From Solanum dulcamara (Eukaryota > Streptophyta > Magnoliopsida > Solanales > Solanaceae): 64,000 nucleotides of DNA. The DNA is taken from the NCBI RefSeq assembly GCF_947179165.1, contig NC_077243.1:4706001-4770000 (forward strand). The letters run 5' to 3'. The notes beneath the pieces are model-generated. The model was given only the letters and a program-made list of their open reading frames with translations, had not been told where the DNA came from and ran no database searches. Each line of letters begins with the position of its first letter. Within the stretch, counting starts at the first letter, position 1. The translations under genes were made by a program, and so were the position numbers. Below are positions 1 to 12,200 of this stretch, one piece after another.

Positions 1-969
1 ATTCCTATAGAGACGTGGTAGTGGAAAGATCAAGGTCTGTATCACATGTTTTATAGTAAATATGAACCCAACTACCATATAGACTAGGAATAAGAAACAT
101 ACAGAGGGGCAGGGGGGGGGGGGGATGGAAAAAAGCGATAAACCAGAAAAGTTGAACCTTATTTTTTCCAGGAACCTAGCTTGCAATTAGTGCATTATCA
201 CTAAACCATGAGTGATGAGTCTGAGAATTGCTAGCTATGAATTTATAGGTGAGGAGCTCATTGATATCCTTAAATTGAAATCAATTAGCCAATGCTTAGT
301 TAGACCTTCTGCTAAAGAATAATCAGAAAGAAAACTCAAAACCACAGGCTTCACAACAGGGCACTTGAAAATTCAGTTTATCTGTTGTTACCCTGGACAA
401 TTTTATACTACTCTAAATATACAATTGTGTACCTTCTATTAGAAATTTAAGAGCAGAACTAAGGAGGTCTCTTCTGTGTAATGTCAACAATACACGGCTG
501 CTTGCCCTTCCACCAACTTCTCTTGTCCAGGTGCCAAATGGAAGATTACCCACTGGTTGCAGTAGAATAGGTAGATACTCTAGAGAGTGCCTAAAATGCC
601 TGCATATCTCTAAGATTTTCCAAGGAATATAAATAAACCCAACATAAGTCCTTGCAAAAACTTTCTGAGGATACAAAGCTGCATAAGTGAAAGCAAGCTA
701 TAGGCAAACACACGCTTTAATATTCCTGCAAGGCATGCAGTATGCAACAAATGTGAAGATGACCCGTCTTCTGCTGAATGTAAAACTGGAACTGCAGATA
801 TCTTATTTTGTAATAATGTTAGGGCCACGTCTTTCAGCGACTCATCAGGACCAGCCTGTGATTGCAGGGAAAATAGGAGGAATGAATAGAAAGAATATGA
901 TTCTAGATCAAAGCTGCTGTGAGTAAAGAAAGACAATTTTCTCATGGTTAGCTAACCTGCAAATACGGT

Positions 970-1000
<31 letters not shown>

Positions 1001-4000
1001 AAAAAAAACAAATCCACCAAAACTTCCAGGGAGAGACATGATAAACAAAAGCAAAAACATTAAGGGTCTGTTTGGAACCCACCTGGTAATTGGAATTGGT
1101 GTAATTATCAGCCTAGTAATTGCAAAATGTAGTAATTACAATGAGTTGTTTGTTTGTCATAGTGTAATTACAAGCGTACTGTTTGGTTGCACAAGTCTAA
1201 CTAAAACATAAATGACTTGCAATGTGAAATATCACGTCAATACTACTAAAACAAATTAAACCGAAAATATAACATAAGTTTTAAATTCAAAAAAAAAATT
1301 AACATAATACTCTTATGTCAAATTTCAAAGTAACGTACATAAATATGATTTAAAAGAAAAGAAAAATGTAAGTCTATAAACTTATTCAACAATGAATTCT
1401 ACCTTAATTTAAAAATTAGAATACTCACAAAATTATGCTAATGAAAAACAATTGAACAAATAAATAAATAGATAATATGACGAATTGAATGGAATCATAT
1501 GAAAAAGTAAAGGTTGAGAATGAGAAGGAAATGAAATATAAAAAATATAAAATATATTTTTAGAAAATATTAGAATAACAAAAATAATTTTTAAGAAAAA
1601 CAATAACAACAAAAACAAACCCAGTATAGTCCCACCATGTGGGGTCTGGGGAGGGTAGAGTGTACACAGACCTAACCTCCACCTTAAAAGGTAGGGCGGC
1701 TGTTTCCGAAAGACCCTCGACTTAAGAGAGAAGAACAAGGGAGGAGAAACAAGGAAAACAAGAAAAACAAGACATAGGTCAGTAGAGCCAAGCATGTAGA
1801 AAACAATATAAAAATATGAATAATGAGAGCGATAAAGTCAGGGTAGGAAAGATCGGGGATAAAGGAGCATTAACTACTATAGATAAAATAGGATGCCCAA
1901 AATAAACTGGTCAACTAATATAAGCAGTAATCCCATGCAAAAATCATATGTTAATAAACAAATGAGCGCAACTACGACTACTATGGAGAAAAGATAGGTC
2001 ACCTAGCCCACTATCTTAGTCTGAGTCCTCCACAGCCTCCTATCTAAGGTCATGTCCTCGATGAGCTGCAACTGTGCCATATCATGTCTAATCACCTTTT
2101 CCCAATACTTCTTTGGCCTCCCTTTGCCCCTCTTGAAACCGTCCATAGCCAACCTCTCGCACGGGAGCATCTGTGTCTCTCCTCTTTACATGCCCGAACC
2201 ATCTCAGTCTCGCTTCCCGCATCTTTTCCTCCACCGATGCCACTCCCACTTTATCTCGGATATCTTCATTCCTAATTCTATCCATCCTAGTATGCCCACA
2301 CATCCACCTCAGCATTCGCATTTCTGCGACTTTCATCTTCTGAACATGAAGTTTCTTGATTGGCCAACACTCCGCCCCATACAATAGAGTCGATCTAACC
2401 ACCACTTTGTAGAACTTGCCTTTGAGTTTTGGTGGCACTTTCTTGTCACACAGCACTCCGGAGGCGAGCCTCCATTTCATCCACCCTGCACCGATACGGT
2501 GTGAAACATCGTCGTCGATATCCCCATCTTCCTGTATAATAGACCCAAGGTACTTGAAGCTTTTTTTCTTTTGAATGGCCTGGGTACCAAGCCTCACTTC
2601 CCCGTCAGCCTCACGCGGCAGGCCACTGAAACTGCACTCCAAGTATTCTGTCTTGGTCCTACTCAATTTAAATCATTTAGACTCCAACGTCTGTCTCCAG
2701 CCCTCCAGCTTGTCGTTAACTCTGTTGTGAGACTCGTCAATCAGGACTATGTCATTCGCGAACAACATACACCAAGGCACCTCACCTTGTATTTGTCTTG
2801 TCAATTGATCCATCACCAGGGCGAATAGAAATGGGCTAAGAGTCGATCCCTGGTGCAACCCCATCGTAACAGGAAAGTGCTTCGAGTCTCCTCCTATTGT
2901 CCTTATCCTGGTCTTAGCTCCATCATACATGTCTTTAATCGCTCTAATGTACGCCACAGGTATACATTTCGCCTCCAAGCATCTCCATAGGACCTCTCTT
3001 GGAACTTTGTCATAGGCCTTTTCTAGGTCAATGAATATCATGTGTAAGTCCCTTTTTCGCTCCCTATACTGCTCCACCAATCTCTTTACAATATGAATGG
3101 CTTCTGTAGTCGAGCGCCCCGGCATGAATCCAAACTGGTTCTCTGAAATAGACACACTACTCCTCACCCTCATTTCCATCACCTTTTCCCGCACTTTCAT
3201 AGTGTGACTTAGCAGCTTGAAACCTCTATAGTTGGTGCAGCTTTAAATGTCTCCCTTGTTCTTGTACACGGGAATGATTGTACTCCACCTCCATTCTTCC
3301 GGCATCTTCGCTGTCCTGAAAATGACATTAAACAGCGCAGTCAGCCACTCCAATCCTACCCTACCTACATTCTTCCAAAATTTCCCCGGGATCTCGTCAG
3401 GTCCGGTCGCTTTTCCCGTGCTCATCCTACGAACAGCTCCCATAACCTCCTCAACCTTTATTCTCCTACAATACCCAAAGTCGCGTGCCTTCCTCTCTCT
3501 CGCCTTGGCAAGCTTAAATAGCTTCTTATCCCCGCCTTTGTCCTCTAGTTCTGCATAAAGGCGTTCAAAGGCTGTCGTTTTAGCCGCCGAAACTGCTATC
3601 TTCGCCTCCTTATTCGCCATCTTATACTTTTTCCTATTCGTTCGCTTTTCTTCATCATCCTTGCTATCTACCAACTTTACATATGCCTGCTTCTTTGCTT
3701 CTACCTTTCCCTGGACTTCTTCATTCCACCACCAATCCCCTCGGTGCCCACCATGGCGGCCTCGTGAGACCCCCAGCACCTCTTTAGCTGTTTCCCTAAT
3801 GCAGCTGGCCGTCCTATCCCAAATACTGCTTGCATCCCCCCTACTATCCCACTCCCCCATAGCCATCAACTTCTCCCCCATCTCTAGGGCACTAGACGGA
3901 GTCAAACGACCCCACCTAATCCTCGGTCGGTCATCCACGACCCTCTTCTTCTTCTTCCTTCTTATCTCCAAGTCCATGACCAATAGTTTATGTTGGGTCG

Positions 4001-7000
4001 TAAGATTCTCACTTGGTATGACCTTGCAGTCCTTACAGAGGCTTTTATCATCTTTTCTAAGGAGCCAGAAGTCTATTTGCGTCGCCGCCCTCGAGCTACG
4101 AAAGGTTAGCAAGTGCTCCTCCTTCATTGGGAAACAATAAAATAAAAAATACATTAAACGAAAAAATACAAATATAAATAAAAGGAAGAAAAGAATTTTA
4201 AAAAGTTTTATGCAATTACATGGTGTAATTACATCAATTCCTAACCCTTTCATGCAATTACATGGTGTAATTACATCAATTCCTAACCCTCCCTTGGAAA
4301 GTGAGGAGTGTAATTACTCCTGTACAATTGCACTCAATTCCTCTCCTGCCAAGTATTACTTGGTCTACCGAATATGTCAAGGAGTGTAATTACACTCAAT
4401 TATACCAAATCTCAATTACATTGTGGCTTTCCAAACCGGCCCTAATTTTCCATATAGCAATTAGAAAAGAAAGATAGTAAGATAAAACTACAGCTAAACG
4501 AAGGATTACATACTTGCAGTACTCTTCTGTTTGGAGGTATCACAGCTCCTGACACCTCTGCATGTAATTGGAATTTTCTGTATTTCCAAGCTGAAACCGT
4601 GTGCATTTTAAGCTCATCGTTGGTCAGCATTGGATGACTTTCCTGGAGCTACAAAAATAGTAAAAACCTTAGGTGTGACATATAGGAAAGAAGCATAGAT
4701 GTGTAATAGATAATGCACTAATGTAATAAACAACAATTATAAGGACCAAATTAACATTACAATTGAAAGGTCAAAGGCGTATGATTGGAGAATTCAACTA
4801 CACAGTTATACATAGTAGATGGAATTCAGAAGGCAATATTTTCTTGTGATTTTAAACCTTACTATATCGATTTTCCCCATAAATACAATGCAAGGAACAT
4901 TCATCAGCAGGTTTATGACCCTCAATGAACATAGACAATCACTTTGTTTCGAATTTAATTTAAACAATTAAGTCTAATATGATTCACTCTCCATCATTTG
5001 CTGCACTTCAATGAACAAATGCTTGACGAGGAGAGGAGGGGGGAGGGGGATTAGGTTCCTCCATGGACAAACAACTTGTTAGACATATAAAAAGCGAGTT
5101 CCTGAGGTTTTACTAAAAGCATGGATTCTGAAGCAAAGATATTCAGAGGCAAGCCAAAAAATAATCGTCTTTGGCTCAATTTTTAATACGTCCACTCTTA
5201 GATAAAGAATTTAAAACTTGGTGCTAGCACTGCTTAGCAATTTAAAAGTACCTTCAACAAGATCAAAATGAAATCAGAAGAAGTAAGCATTCCTGAAATC
5301 ATCGCATTCCGCTCATCCCAAAGAGGCATCACTGCAAGTCGCTGAACATATATTCAGCTAGTTAACTTCAAGAAATTCCAAAATAAAATCAAAATGGAAC
5401 TTGAATGGAGGAAAAAAGTGCAAAATAAATCATTAAAGACAAGGAAATAAAATTCTTAGTGCTAGTAGGTTATAACGAACTCCTACTGAATATCAGAATT
5501 TTTCAACTGACCCAATTGCATAGATGCCCAACCAAATATACAGGGACATTTTTTTGGCAGGATTTGCCAGCACTGAATAATATTTTGATTTCCTATGTTT
5601 TCTTCAATGAAACTAAAACCAAGGAATAGACTACCTAAAGAACAATGGACTAAAGGAAAGACACTCATATCCCCAAAGGTCATAACAGAGAAAAAATTGA
5701 CAAATGATTATTAGACACTTCCAGAACCTCCAATATAGGAACATAACAACAACAACAACATACCCAGTGGAATCCCACAAGTGGGGTCTGGGAGGATAGA
5801 GTGTACGCAGACATTACCACTACCTCGTGGAGATAGTATCTTTGTAAATTAAATTTCTTTCTTTTATCAGATACCTTCAATCATCATAGTGAAACATTTA
5901 TGAACCGGTGCATTTGAAGGTCTAGTAGTAGGGCATGGTCAAACCATTGCAGACAACCTTCACGCATTTTATCCAATATATTAAAATATAGCCTTAATGA
6001 AGTGCAGAAAATCTTTGCTTGTGTTGATTTACTAATCAAGTCCAAACTTGAAATGTATAATTTGGATTTAACTGATATGCAAATCTCCAAGACAACTTAC
6101 AACTTCCTTTATTTGCTTGGACACAAGTACTTATAGCTAGCTACAACCTTGACCTTGAGGACAAAGGTGTCCATGACATGCAAGAGGAACCAAGAAAAGA
6201 ATCCATAGCGTGCATAGAAAACCAAACCTGTTCATACATGATATGAAAAGCCTGTTCCACAGCCACTTCAGTATCTAACACAAAGACCTACAACAAAAAT
6301 CACCAATTAGGTAGTCATTAAATTTAATAAGAGATGTTATTAAGTAAAGGCACAATTTAAGGGGAAGCATACATAAAGACTTCCAAACCTTTCCTGAATT
6401 TGGAATCAGCTCATATGCTTGGGAAGTTGACAAGAACATGAATAGACGATGGCGGGAAACATCTATTTCATTGTTTAACAACTGCATGACTGGTCTAAGT
6501 TGTAGTACGCTTGAAGATGAAGCCTGGTTGATATAACAGAAATTATGAGAAATTAAGATGTGAAGGAAAGTGGACGGATGGAGTCACTATGAGTAGTTGT
6601 CAGAATGAGGGATGGAAAAGGAAACTGGGTCATGAACCATATCAAGTAAGAAACTCTTTCTGATTGGCACTAACCTCTAGATGTGTGTTGCTAGCAAAAC
6701 CCGAGACCAACTTTGACTGACCATGCTCTCTTATTAAGGCAGAAGGCATGGAAACTGATTCCTTAACAAATACTACGTTGTTGATTGCACCATACTCATC
6801 CTGAACACAAAGCTGGGCCTGGTCGACTTGCCAGATGCCATCAACCAAGAATTTGTACTGCAAAATGAGCACTTTCCTTTATTTTAAGCAGGTGTGGCTG
6901 TGCATGTATAATACGATCAGTAACAGCTACAATATGTAAAACTTTATGATACTCCTCTCTTGTGAAGAGATAAATTTTCTAAATGCTTAGCTTGTTAAGA

Positions 7001-9294
7001 AAACAAGGATGGTCCTGAAAACCAAATTATTTACCAGAAAAGACATATTAGATACAAATTCGGATCAGCAACCAAAGCATCAAAATCAAAGAATACCGCA
7101 ATCCTCGGGAATTTTAGGCATGAAAAATCTTTATCAAGAGAAAAACCAATGCCGGTACAGTAATACTAAATCTGCATGCCTAACTATTTGCTAATACTTG
7201 GATGCTAATATGCACATCGATTCATCTTCTTAGAGGCAGTTAAAATGCACCAGACAGAAAGTGTACAGGGATTAGACGGTAAGATGGATCACAGTGAGTA
7301 ATGGCACATCTCGTGGAGTATTCACTTAGTCTCTATTGAATTAACTCACTTTCAGCTATAATCCATCCAATTCATTTGACCATTCACTTCCAGTTATAAT
7401 CCATCCAATTCACTTGACCGTTCAATTTCAATTATAATCCATCCAATGCATTTGACCAATTTTTAAATACCAAGTTCCCCATCTCCAGAACTCAAATTAA
7501 TGAGAAGTAACACTACCTGTGTTTTTCCAGCCTTGGCCTACTATCCTATAAACTGACGTTCCCTCTTCTACACATTTAGCTATTATATGAAATATCATTA
7601 CCTAACCCAATTACAACAAGACAATTCAATTTTACTTTCCTAATGTTGCTATTGTCATTTGAAATCATCTAAACTGTGAAGGATGCAGTAAGCAATGTAG
7701 GAGATAAATGGGTATCGGTTATCCACATTATAATCCCTTAAAGAATGTAGGTGAAATTGGTTCTCACTTATTCACTTTATAAAGGCTTAAAGCATTTAGA
7801 CCAGATTGTAATTGAAAAAAGCACCTAATAATCATTGCTGTTGCTTGGATATTCTACTGACTAGCTATGATTTCATCATTTTTCAGAACCTAAAGACGGA
7901 TAGTAAAATTTGCAGAACTATCATATTGTGAATGAGAAAAGATTATTATGCCGGAAATAAGCTTAAAACATGAAAGCAGAAGCCTCAGATGATAAAACCA
8001 GCAACCAAGTTTAACCAACTCAGATTAATTCTTTTGTTGTTCCTGCATTCCGACACCACACCCCACTGTTCCAGAGAAGACAGAAACTAGAAAGTCTAAG
8101 GAGGGAGCAAATTAACCTTCTCATGCCATTACACCATAATTGGGAGAAATATGCATACAACCTTCAGAAGTACACTGCTAAAGCCTGAAGATGAAATCCC
8201 CAATACAAGTTACATTGTTCACTTAACATAGTCAAAAGGTAAGAGACAAAAATAAAAGATGAGGTCGATCCTTCCGACATAAGCAGTTATGCCTTTAAAC
8301 TTAAGCTTTCCTCCAGGATGGTTATTGGCCTTCAGAAAGCATATACAGCAATTACCTACTTTTATAAGTTAGATTTTTTTCAACAGGCACAAATTGCAGC
8401 AAATGAAGAAGTTACAATCTGCTTGGCAACCTCCCTAGAGTTTCAAGTCAAAATGACAGAAACAAACCCTCATATAGCTTTTCTGAAGGAGTAATAAAAT
8501 ATTAGCTGGAAAGGGAAAAAAGCATTCTATCAGTAAACTGGCCAGCAACTTAACACAAAAAACAACATATTCGGTGTAATTCTACAAATGAGGTCTGAGA
8601 AGGATAGGATGAACACAGGCACAGGGTAGGATGTAAGCAGACTTTATCCTACCTATGTGAAGTAGAGAGGTTGTTTCTAATAGAGCCTCGGCTGAAAAGA
8701 CAACAGACACAACCTTGCCGGGACCAAACCCGGGTCACCCGCCTGATAGGCAGGCATATCCCCACTATACTACAATTATAAAGCTAACCATGATTCTTGA
8801 AACACTCTTTCTGTTCATCCATTTCTTTACAATACCAAACTTCTAGCTCTATGAACTTGGTTACGCCCTTGCAGCTATACTATATAATAAAGATGAGTCC
8901 ATTATTCGCGTACACCATTTAAGACAAAAATGTCATCAAACAACCCTTTCTTTCGATTTTTAGGTCTAATTGGCAGGGAATCATAGTTCAACACACACAA
9001 TCATCACACAAAAGTTTAGGTAAAACCTTATGATATCCTGGTGGAACATCAACAATCCTCTGAAAAACAGCAGCCGAACCCTCCACCAAATTCATCAACA
9101 TCTGCTCACTCCATCTGCACCACCCAAAAATCTCTCAACTGTTAGTAGACGCATAACATCAAACATGTAAAGTGCACTTTATCGAATCATAAAAATAGGA
9201 GTATTAATTGAAAAAATGGAAATTACCCATCAAAGGAACCGCAGAGAAAAACTTGAGTACCACCATGGCTCCATGTAAAGGTTATTAGTACCAT
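1..9294 (-). CDS. SnRK1 beta-gamma subunit (SNF4-like), partial, runs off left edge
   Basis: Regulatory subunit of the plant SnRK1 (AMPK/SNF1-type) energy-sensing kinase. Coding exons read on the minus strand: 9294-9227, 9114-9027, 6857-6675, 6523-6389, 6287-6228, 5341-5252, 4648-4514, 855-714, 609-433; all joins keep frame and have GT..AG introns. Residues about 1-85 are a glycogen-binding (CBM48) domain ([17 protein letters not shown], then [13 protein letters not shown]), followed by CBS-type sequence ([57 protein letters not shown]). CBM plus CBS repeats in one chain is the plant beta-gamma architecture. About 360 residues are visible; the remaining CBS sequence lies left of the window. 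The start is the ATG at 9294 directly before the CBM; an upstream extension present in some homologues was not found. The introns are long, and at 856-4513 hold nested transposons. Family assignment is confident; exact exon ends are predicted. Confidence 0.88.
1607..4131 (-). mobile_element. 5'-truncated RTE-type LINE
   Basis: Minus-strand non-LTR retrotransposon. Its 5' end (near 4131) starts inside the endonuclease C-terminus, and its 3' end (near 1607) finishes in an A/C-rich repeat, which is (GTT)n-like on the sense strand. A 9-bp direct repeat AAACAATAA at 1598-1606 and 4132-4140 is a plausible target-site duplication, though low in complexity. The 3' UTR (1607-2002) ends in a segment, 1612-1735, that matches the tails of the SINEs at 5742, 8565 and 51160. 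This shared tail fits the known partnership of Solanaceae SINEs with an RTE LINE. Confidence 0.82.
2003..4131 (-). pseudogene. LINE endonuclease/reverse transcriptase, broken
   Basis: Sense order: endonuclease C-terminal piece ([15 protein letters not shown]), a basic linker, then reverse transcriptase ([54 protein letters not shown]) and the C-terminal region ([21 protein letters not shown]). The frame is broken by a TAA at 3243-3245, a stop at 2673-2675 and a frameshift near 2110-2140. The normal stop appears to be at 2003-2005. The catalytic FADD box reads FAND (codon at 2754-2756), which alone should abolish activity. It is dead and 5'-truncated. Confidence 0.85.
4210..4293. repeat. 42-bp tandem duplication
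   Basis: Two adjacent near-identical 42-bp copies (4210-4251 and 4252-4293), each beginning ATGCAATTACATGGTGTAAT. They lie in the right arm of the Harbinger-like element and differ only in the last few bases. Confidence 0.85.
5742..5850 (-). mobile_element. SINE 3' fragment, (TTG)n-tailed Solanaceae type
   Basis: On the plus strand this begins with (AAC)n at 5742, then CCCAGTGGAATCCCACAAGT, then the conserved GTGGGGTCTGGGAGGATAG and GTGTACGCAGAC blocks. The sense strand is therefore minus and ends in GTT repeats. Only the body and tail are present; the tRNA-like head is missing. It lies in the SnRK1 beta-gamma intron between exons 5 and 6. Confidence 0.75.
8560..8785 (-). mobile_element. Near full-length SINE with tRNA-like head
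   Basis: Sense strand is minus. The 5' head at about 8785-8715 has a pol III A box (TAGTATAGTGG) and B box (GGTTTGGTCCC) and resembles tRNA-Asp. The body has the conserved AGCCGAGGCTCTATTAG and GAGAGG blocks, and the 3' part (near 8570) has the same tail as the LINE at 1612-1735. A small internal duplication of an AGGATAGGATG-like stretch is visible. It lies in intron 2 of the SnRK1 beta-gamma gene. Confidence 0.7.
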
Positions 9295-12200
9295 TTCCAC
9301 TTCAGACCCAGAACTTCTTCCCTTGTGTGATTTCGTGTAAATACATGGTTTTGGGCAGCAAATAGAAAGAAAAAAACAATCAGAGGAAAATGGTGGAGTA
9401 AAAGAGCATCGGTATCTCCGTATGAGAAGAAGCCAGCGAAGAAGGGAAATTATATTTATTTAAAGAACAAATGTAGGCATGGATACGACATGATAGTATA
9501 GTAGTATGATGTTTGTGTAGTTTAATTTGAAAATAGTTGAAGAGATTCTCCATTCGTTACCTTTCCTTTTTGCCAAAGTTCTTTCTTTTGTCATTTACTC
9601 GCTTTTTTCCTGTTTTTCTGTTATGCCTGCTCGTTTTCCGCTCCTTGTACTATATTCGTATTAAAATTCGATTATTTTAAATTTATGTTGCCTAGGATCT
9701 ATTAAAAAGGAGGAAAGAATTTTTTTATACAAAGTTCAAATGCGAGATCTTTAATTAAAAGAAGAGCAACTTCATCTAATGCACCACATCTATTGTAGGT
9801 TATACATACTCACTTTTAATGGCCCACTTTAAACTTTGCATGTTATTTAAAAATAATTATTGATATCAAGATTTTATCATACGTTTATGTTAATTGATAT
9901 TCAATATTACATCTTAAAAAAATAAATTGAAAAATGAGTAATTAATGTTAAGAGTAAAATATGAAAAAAAAATATATAAAAATTGATATGTTAAAAGCTA
10001 CTTTAAAAGTAAAAATATATTTGTGAGATAGTGAACATGTAAAAGTGAACAAAGGTCGTACTTTTAGGAAAAATACTCTTTTTATTCACTTTTTAATTGT
10101 CTATTTTAAACTTTGCATGTCCTCAAAAAAAAAAATTGTGTACTTTGTATTTTGCGTGCACTTAGAGCATTTATCATAATACTCATATTAATTGATGTAT
10201 AAATCATATATTTTGGAAAATGATTTGGAAGTAATTAATATTGATATGCTAAAAGTGACAGGTAAAATTATAGTTTTAGTATATTGGTCTAAGTTAAAAT
10301 AAATGGGGGACTATTGAGAAGTATTGATTAAGAAGATTTTATTTGATTTTTTATCCTTAGTTATGTTTTAATATCTCTCTTCATTAAATAATTACTATAT
10401 TGAGATATTTATAATTTTTAAGAACAATTACTGTGACGTAACTTGGAAAAAAATATTTTAAAATTTTAAAATGATGAATCATTTGAACAAGTTATTTTTA
10501 AAAATAACAATAGATAATTTGAGATGAAAGTATTAAGTTATTTGGGCTTTTATTCAGTAAGATTGTTCGGCTTAATATAGCAAGAAATTTAGTTTCTGTT
10601 TCATATGTCCTATGTGTTTGGCCCTTTTTGATGTTTAGAGGTGCATGATTAAATTGTAAGCTAACGTTTGAAAATTACATTTGAGTAACATAGACGTCTT
10701 GTTCGTATATGACAATACTTCATTACTTTTTCCACGCATCAAATACTTCCTTTTCACAAATTTAACTTTTTTTCTACGCATCAAATATTTCATTTCATAG
10801 AGTGATTTTTCTTTTCTCTTTCAACCTCACAAAAAAGACAAGTGTGTTATACCATATAACTATTATTAGTTTGAGAGTTTAAATTCAATACACTAAAAAT
10901 ATTTAAAAGCTTTTTTTAGACTAGAAATCTTATGGAAATAACTTATTTATCTTACACAAGATAGTTATAAAATGTATACGCTTATCCTCAATCTCAAAAT
11001 TTCACTTGTGAAATCATATTGAGTAAGTTAATATTATTGTTACACCAACAACATTTAAAAGATTTACACAATTAAATCACTTGAAACATAATTACAAGTA
11101 ATATCTTATGTTTGGTTAGGTTCAAATGGTCTCAGATATATTCAGGAGTAATTCTCTACATGTCACAAAAAGTGCACACTTTTAATATTCACCAGGGAGA
11201 AACAAGTTCTTCACGTAATGTAACCTCAATAATTTAGGAGTATAAATCCAATGCACGAATAATGTTCAAAATATTTACGAAACCAAACCACTTGAAAATT
11301 AATTGCAAGTATGTTTTTATTTTAAGTAGAAATTACACAAATTTCGTAGTGTTAAGAGGTAATTACATCTTATTTCTACTCTTTTCCAAATTACAAAAAA
11401 ATCTTAAATTTGGTGGAATCCGGATACACCATAAAACTCCTTGATAGACCGAGTCTTGATTTCGAATACATCAGGCAATGTCCTGATACACCACATACAT
11501 CACTTTACGTAGTGTATCGGGAAGTTGAATACATCACTTTCGGTAATTTTTCCTTATTTTAAAAGGGCAGACTATGACGAAAATGGTCTCTTATATTTGA
11601 GTGAGTTCAAATAGTCCTTTAAAGTATTCATGAACAATTTAAATTTTTAAAATTTGTCGAAAGTGAATATTTTTCCTCTTTGTCGAATACAGTTGTTAAG
11701 AGTTAATGAAAATGGTAAATGAAAAAAAAAAAATACAAATAGCTACTATAAGTATCTTAATTATGCTCTTTAGCTACATTTTATAGTTTCGTTTGCTATG
11801 GATATTTTCATTTGTATATTTCGCTTGCCAATATACAAATAGGTAAGTATATACAAATTCTGTATTTATACACATTTAGAAACTTTTTCAGAATTCTGCT
11901 TGTATATTTCGCTTGCCAATATACAAATAGGATTAGTATGTACAAATTCTTCATTTATACATTTAAGAATTTTTCAGAACTTATACAAATCAATTGTATC
12001 AACAAATCATGTATAAACAAGATAATTATATACAAATTCTGAATTTATACAATTATGAATTTTTCATAACTTGTACACATCAAATGTATCAACAAATCAT
12101 ATACAAATAGTTAGGATAAGCATATATACAAATTTTGAATTTATATAATTAAGATTCGAATTATACAAATTTTGGATTTATAAAATTAGGAACCTAATTA

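Larger units (their letters stand above)
1064..4442. mobile_element. PIF/Harbinger-like element (MITE) carrying a nested LINE
   Basis: The ends are imperfect terminal inverted repeats: GGGTCTGTTTGG at 1064-1075 and, on the other strand, GGGCCGGTTTGG at 4442-4431 (10 of 12 match). Both ends are flanked by TAA (1061-1063 and 4443-4445), the 3-bp target duplication typical of PIF/Harbinger. Subterminal sequence on both sides is rich in GTAATTACA-type motifs. Without the nested LINE (about 1607-4131) the element is about 0.85 kb with no transposase, so it is non-autonomous. It sits in an intron of the SnRK1 beta-gamma gene. Confidence 0.72.

Noticed and set aside
1612..1735. Independent SINE insertion
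   Set aside because: It continues without a break from the LINE coding region and 3' UTR, and no separate target duplication was found. It is the LINE's own tail.
8715..8785. Functional tRNA-Asp gene on the minus strand
   Set aside because: The acceptor stem does not pair, the T loop is one base short, and the segment continues into a SINE body. It is a SINE head.
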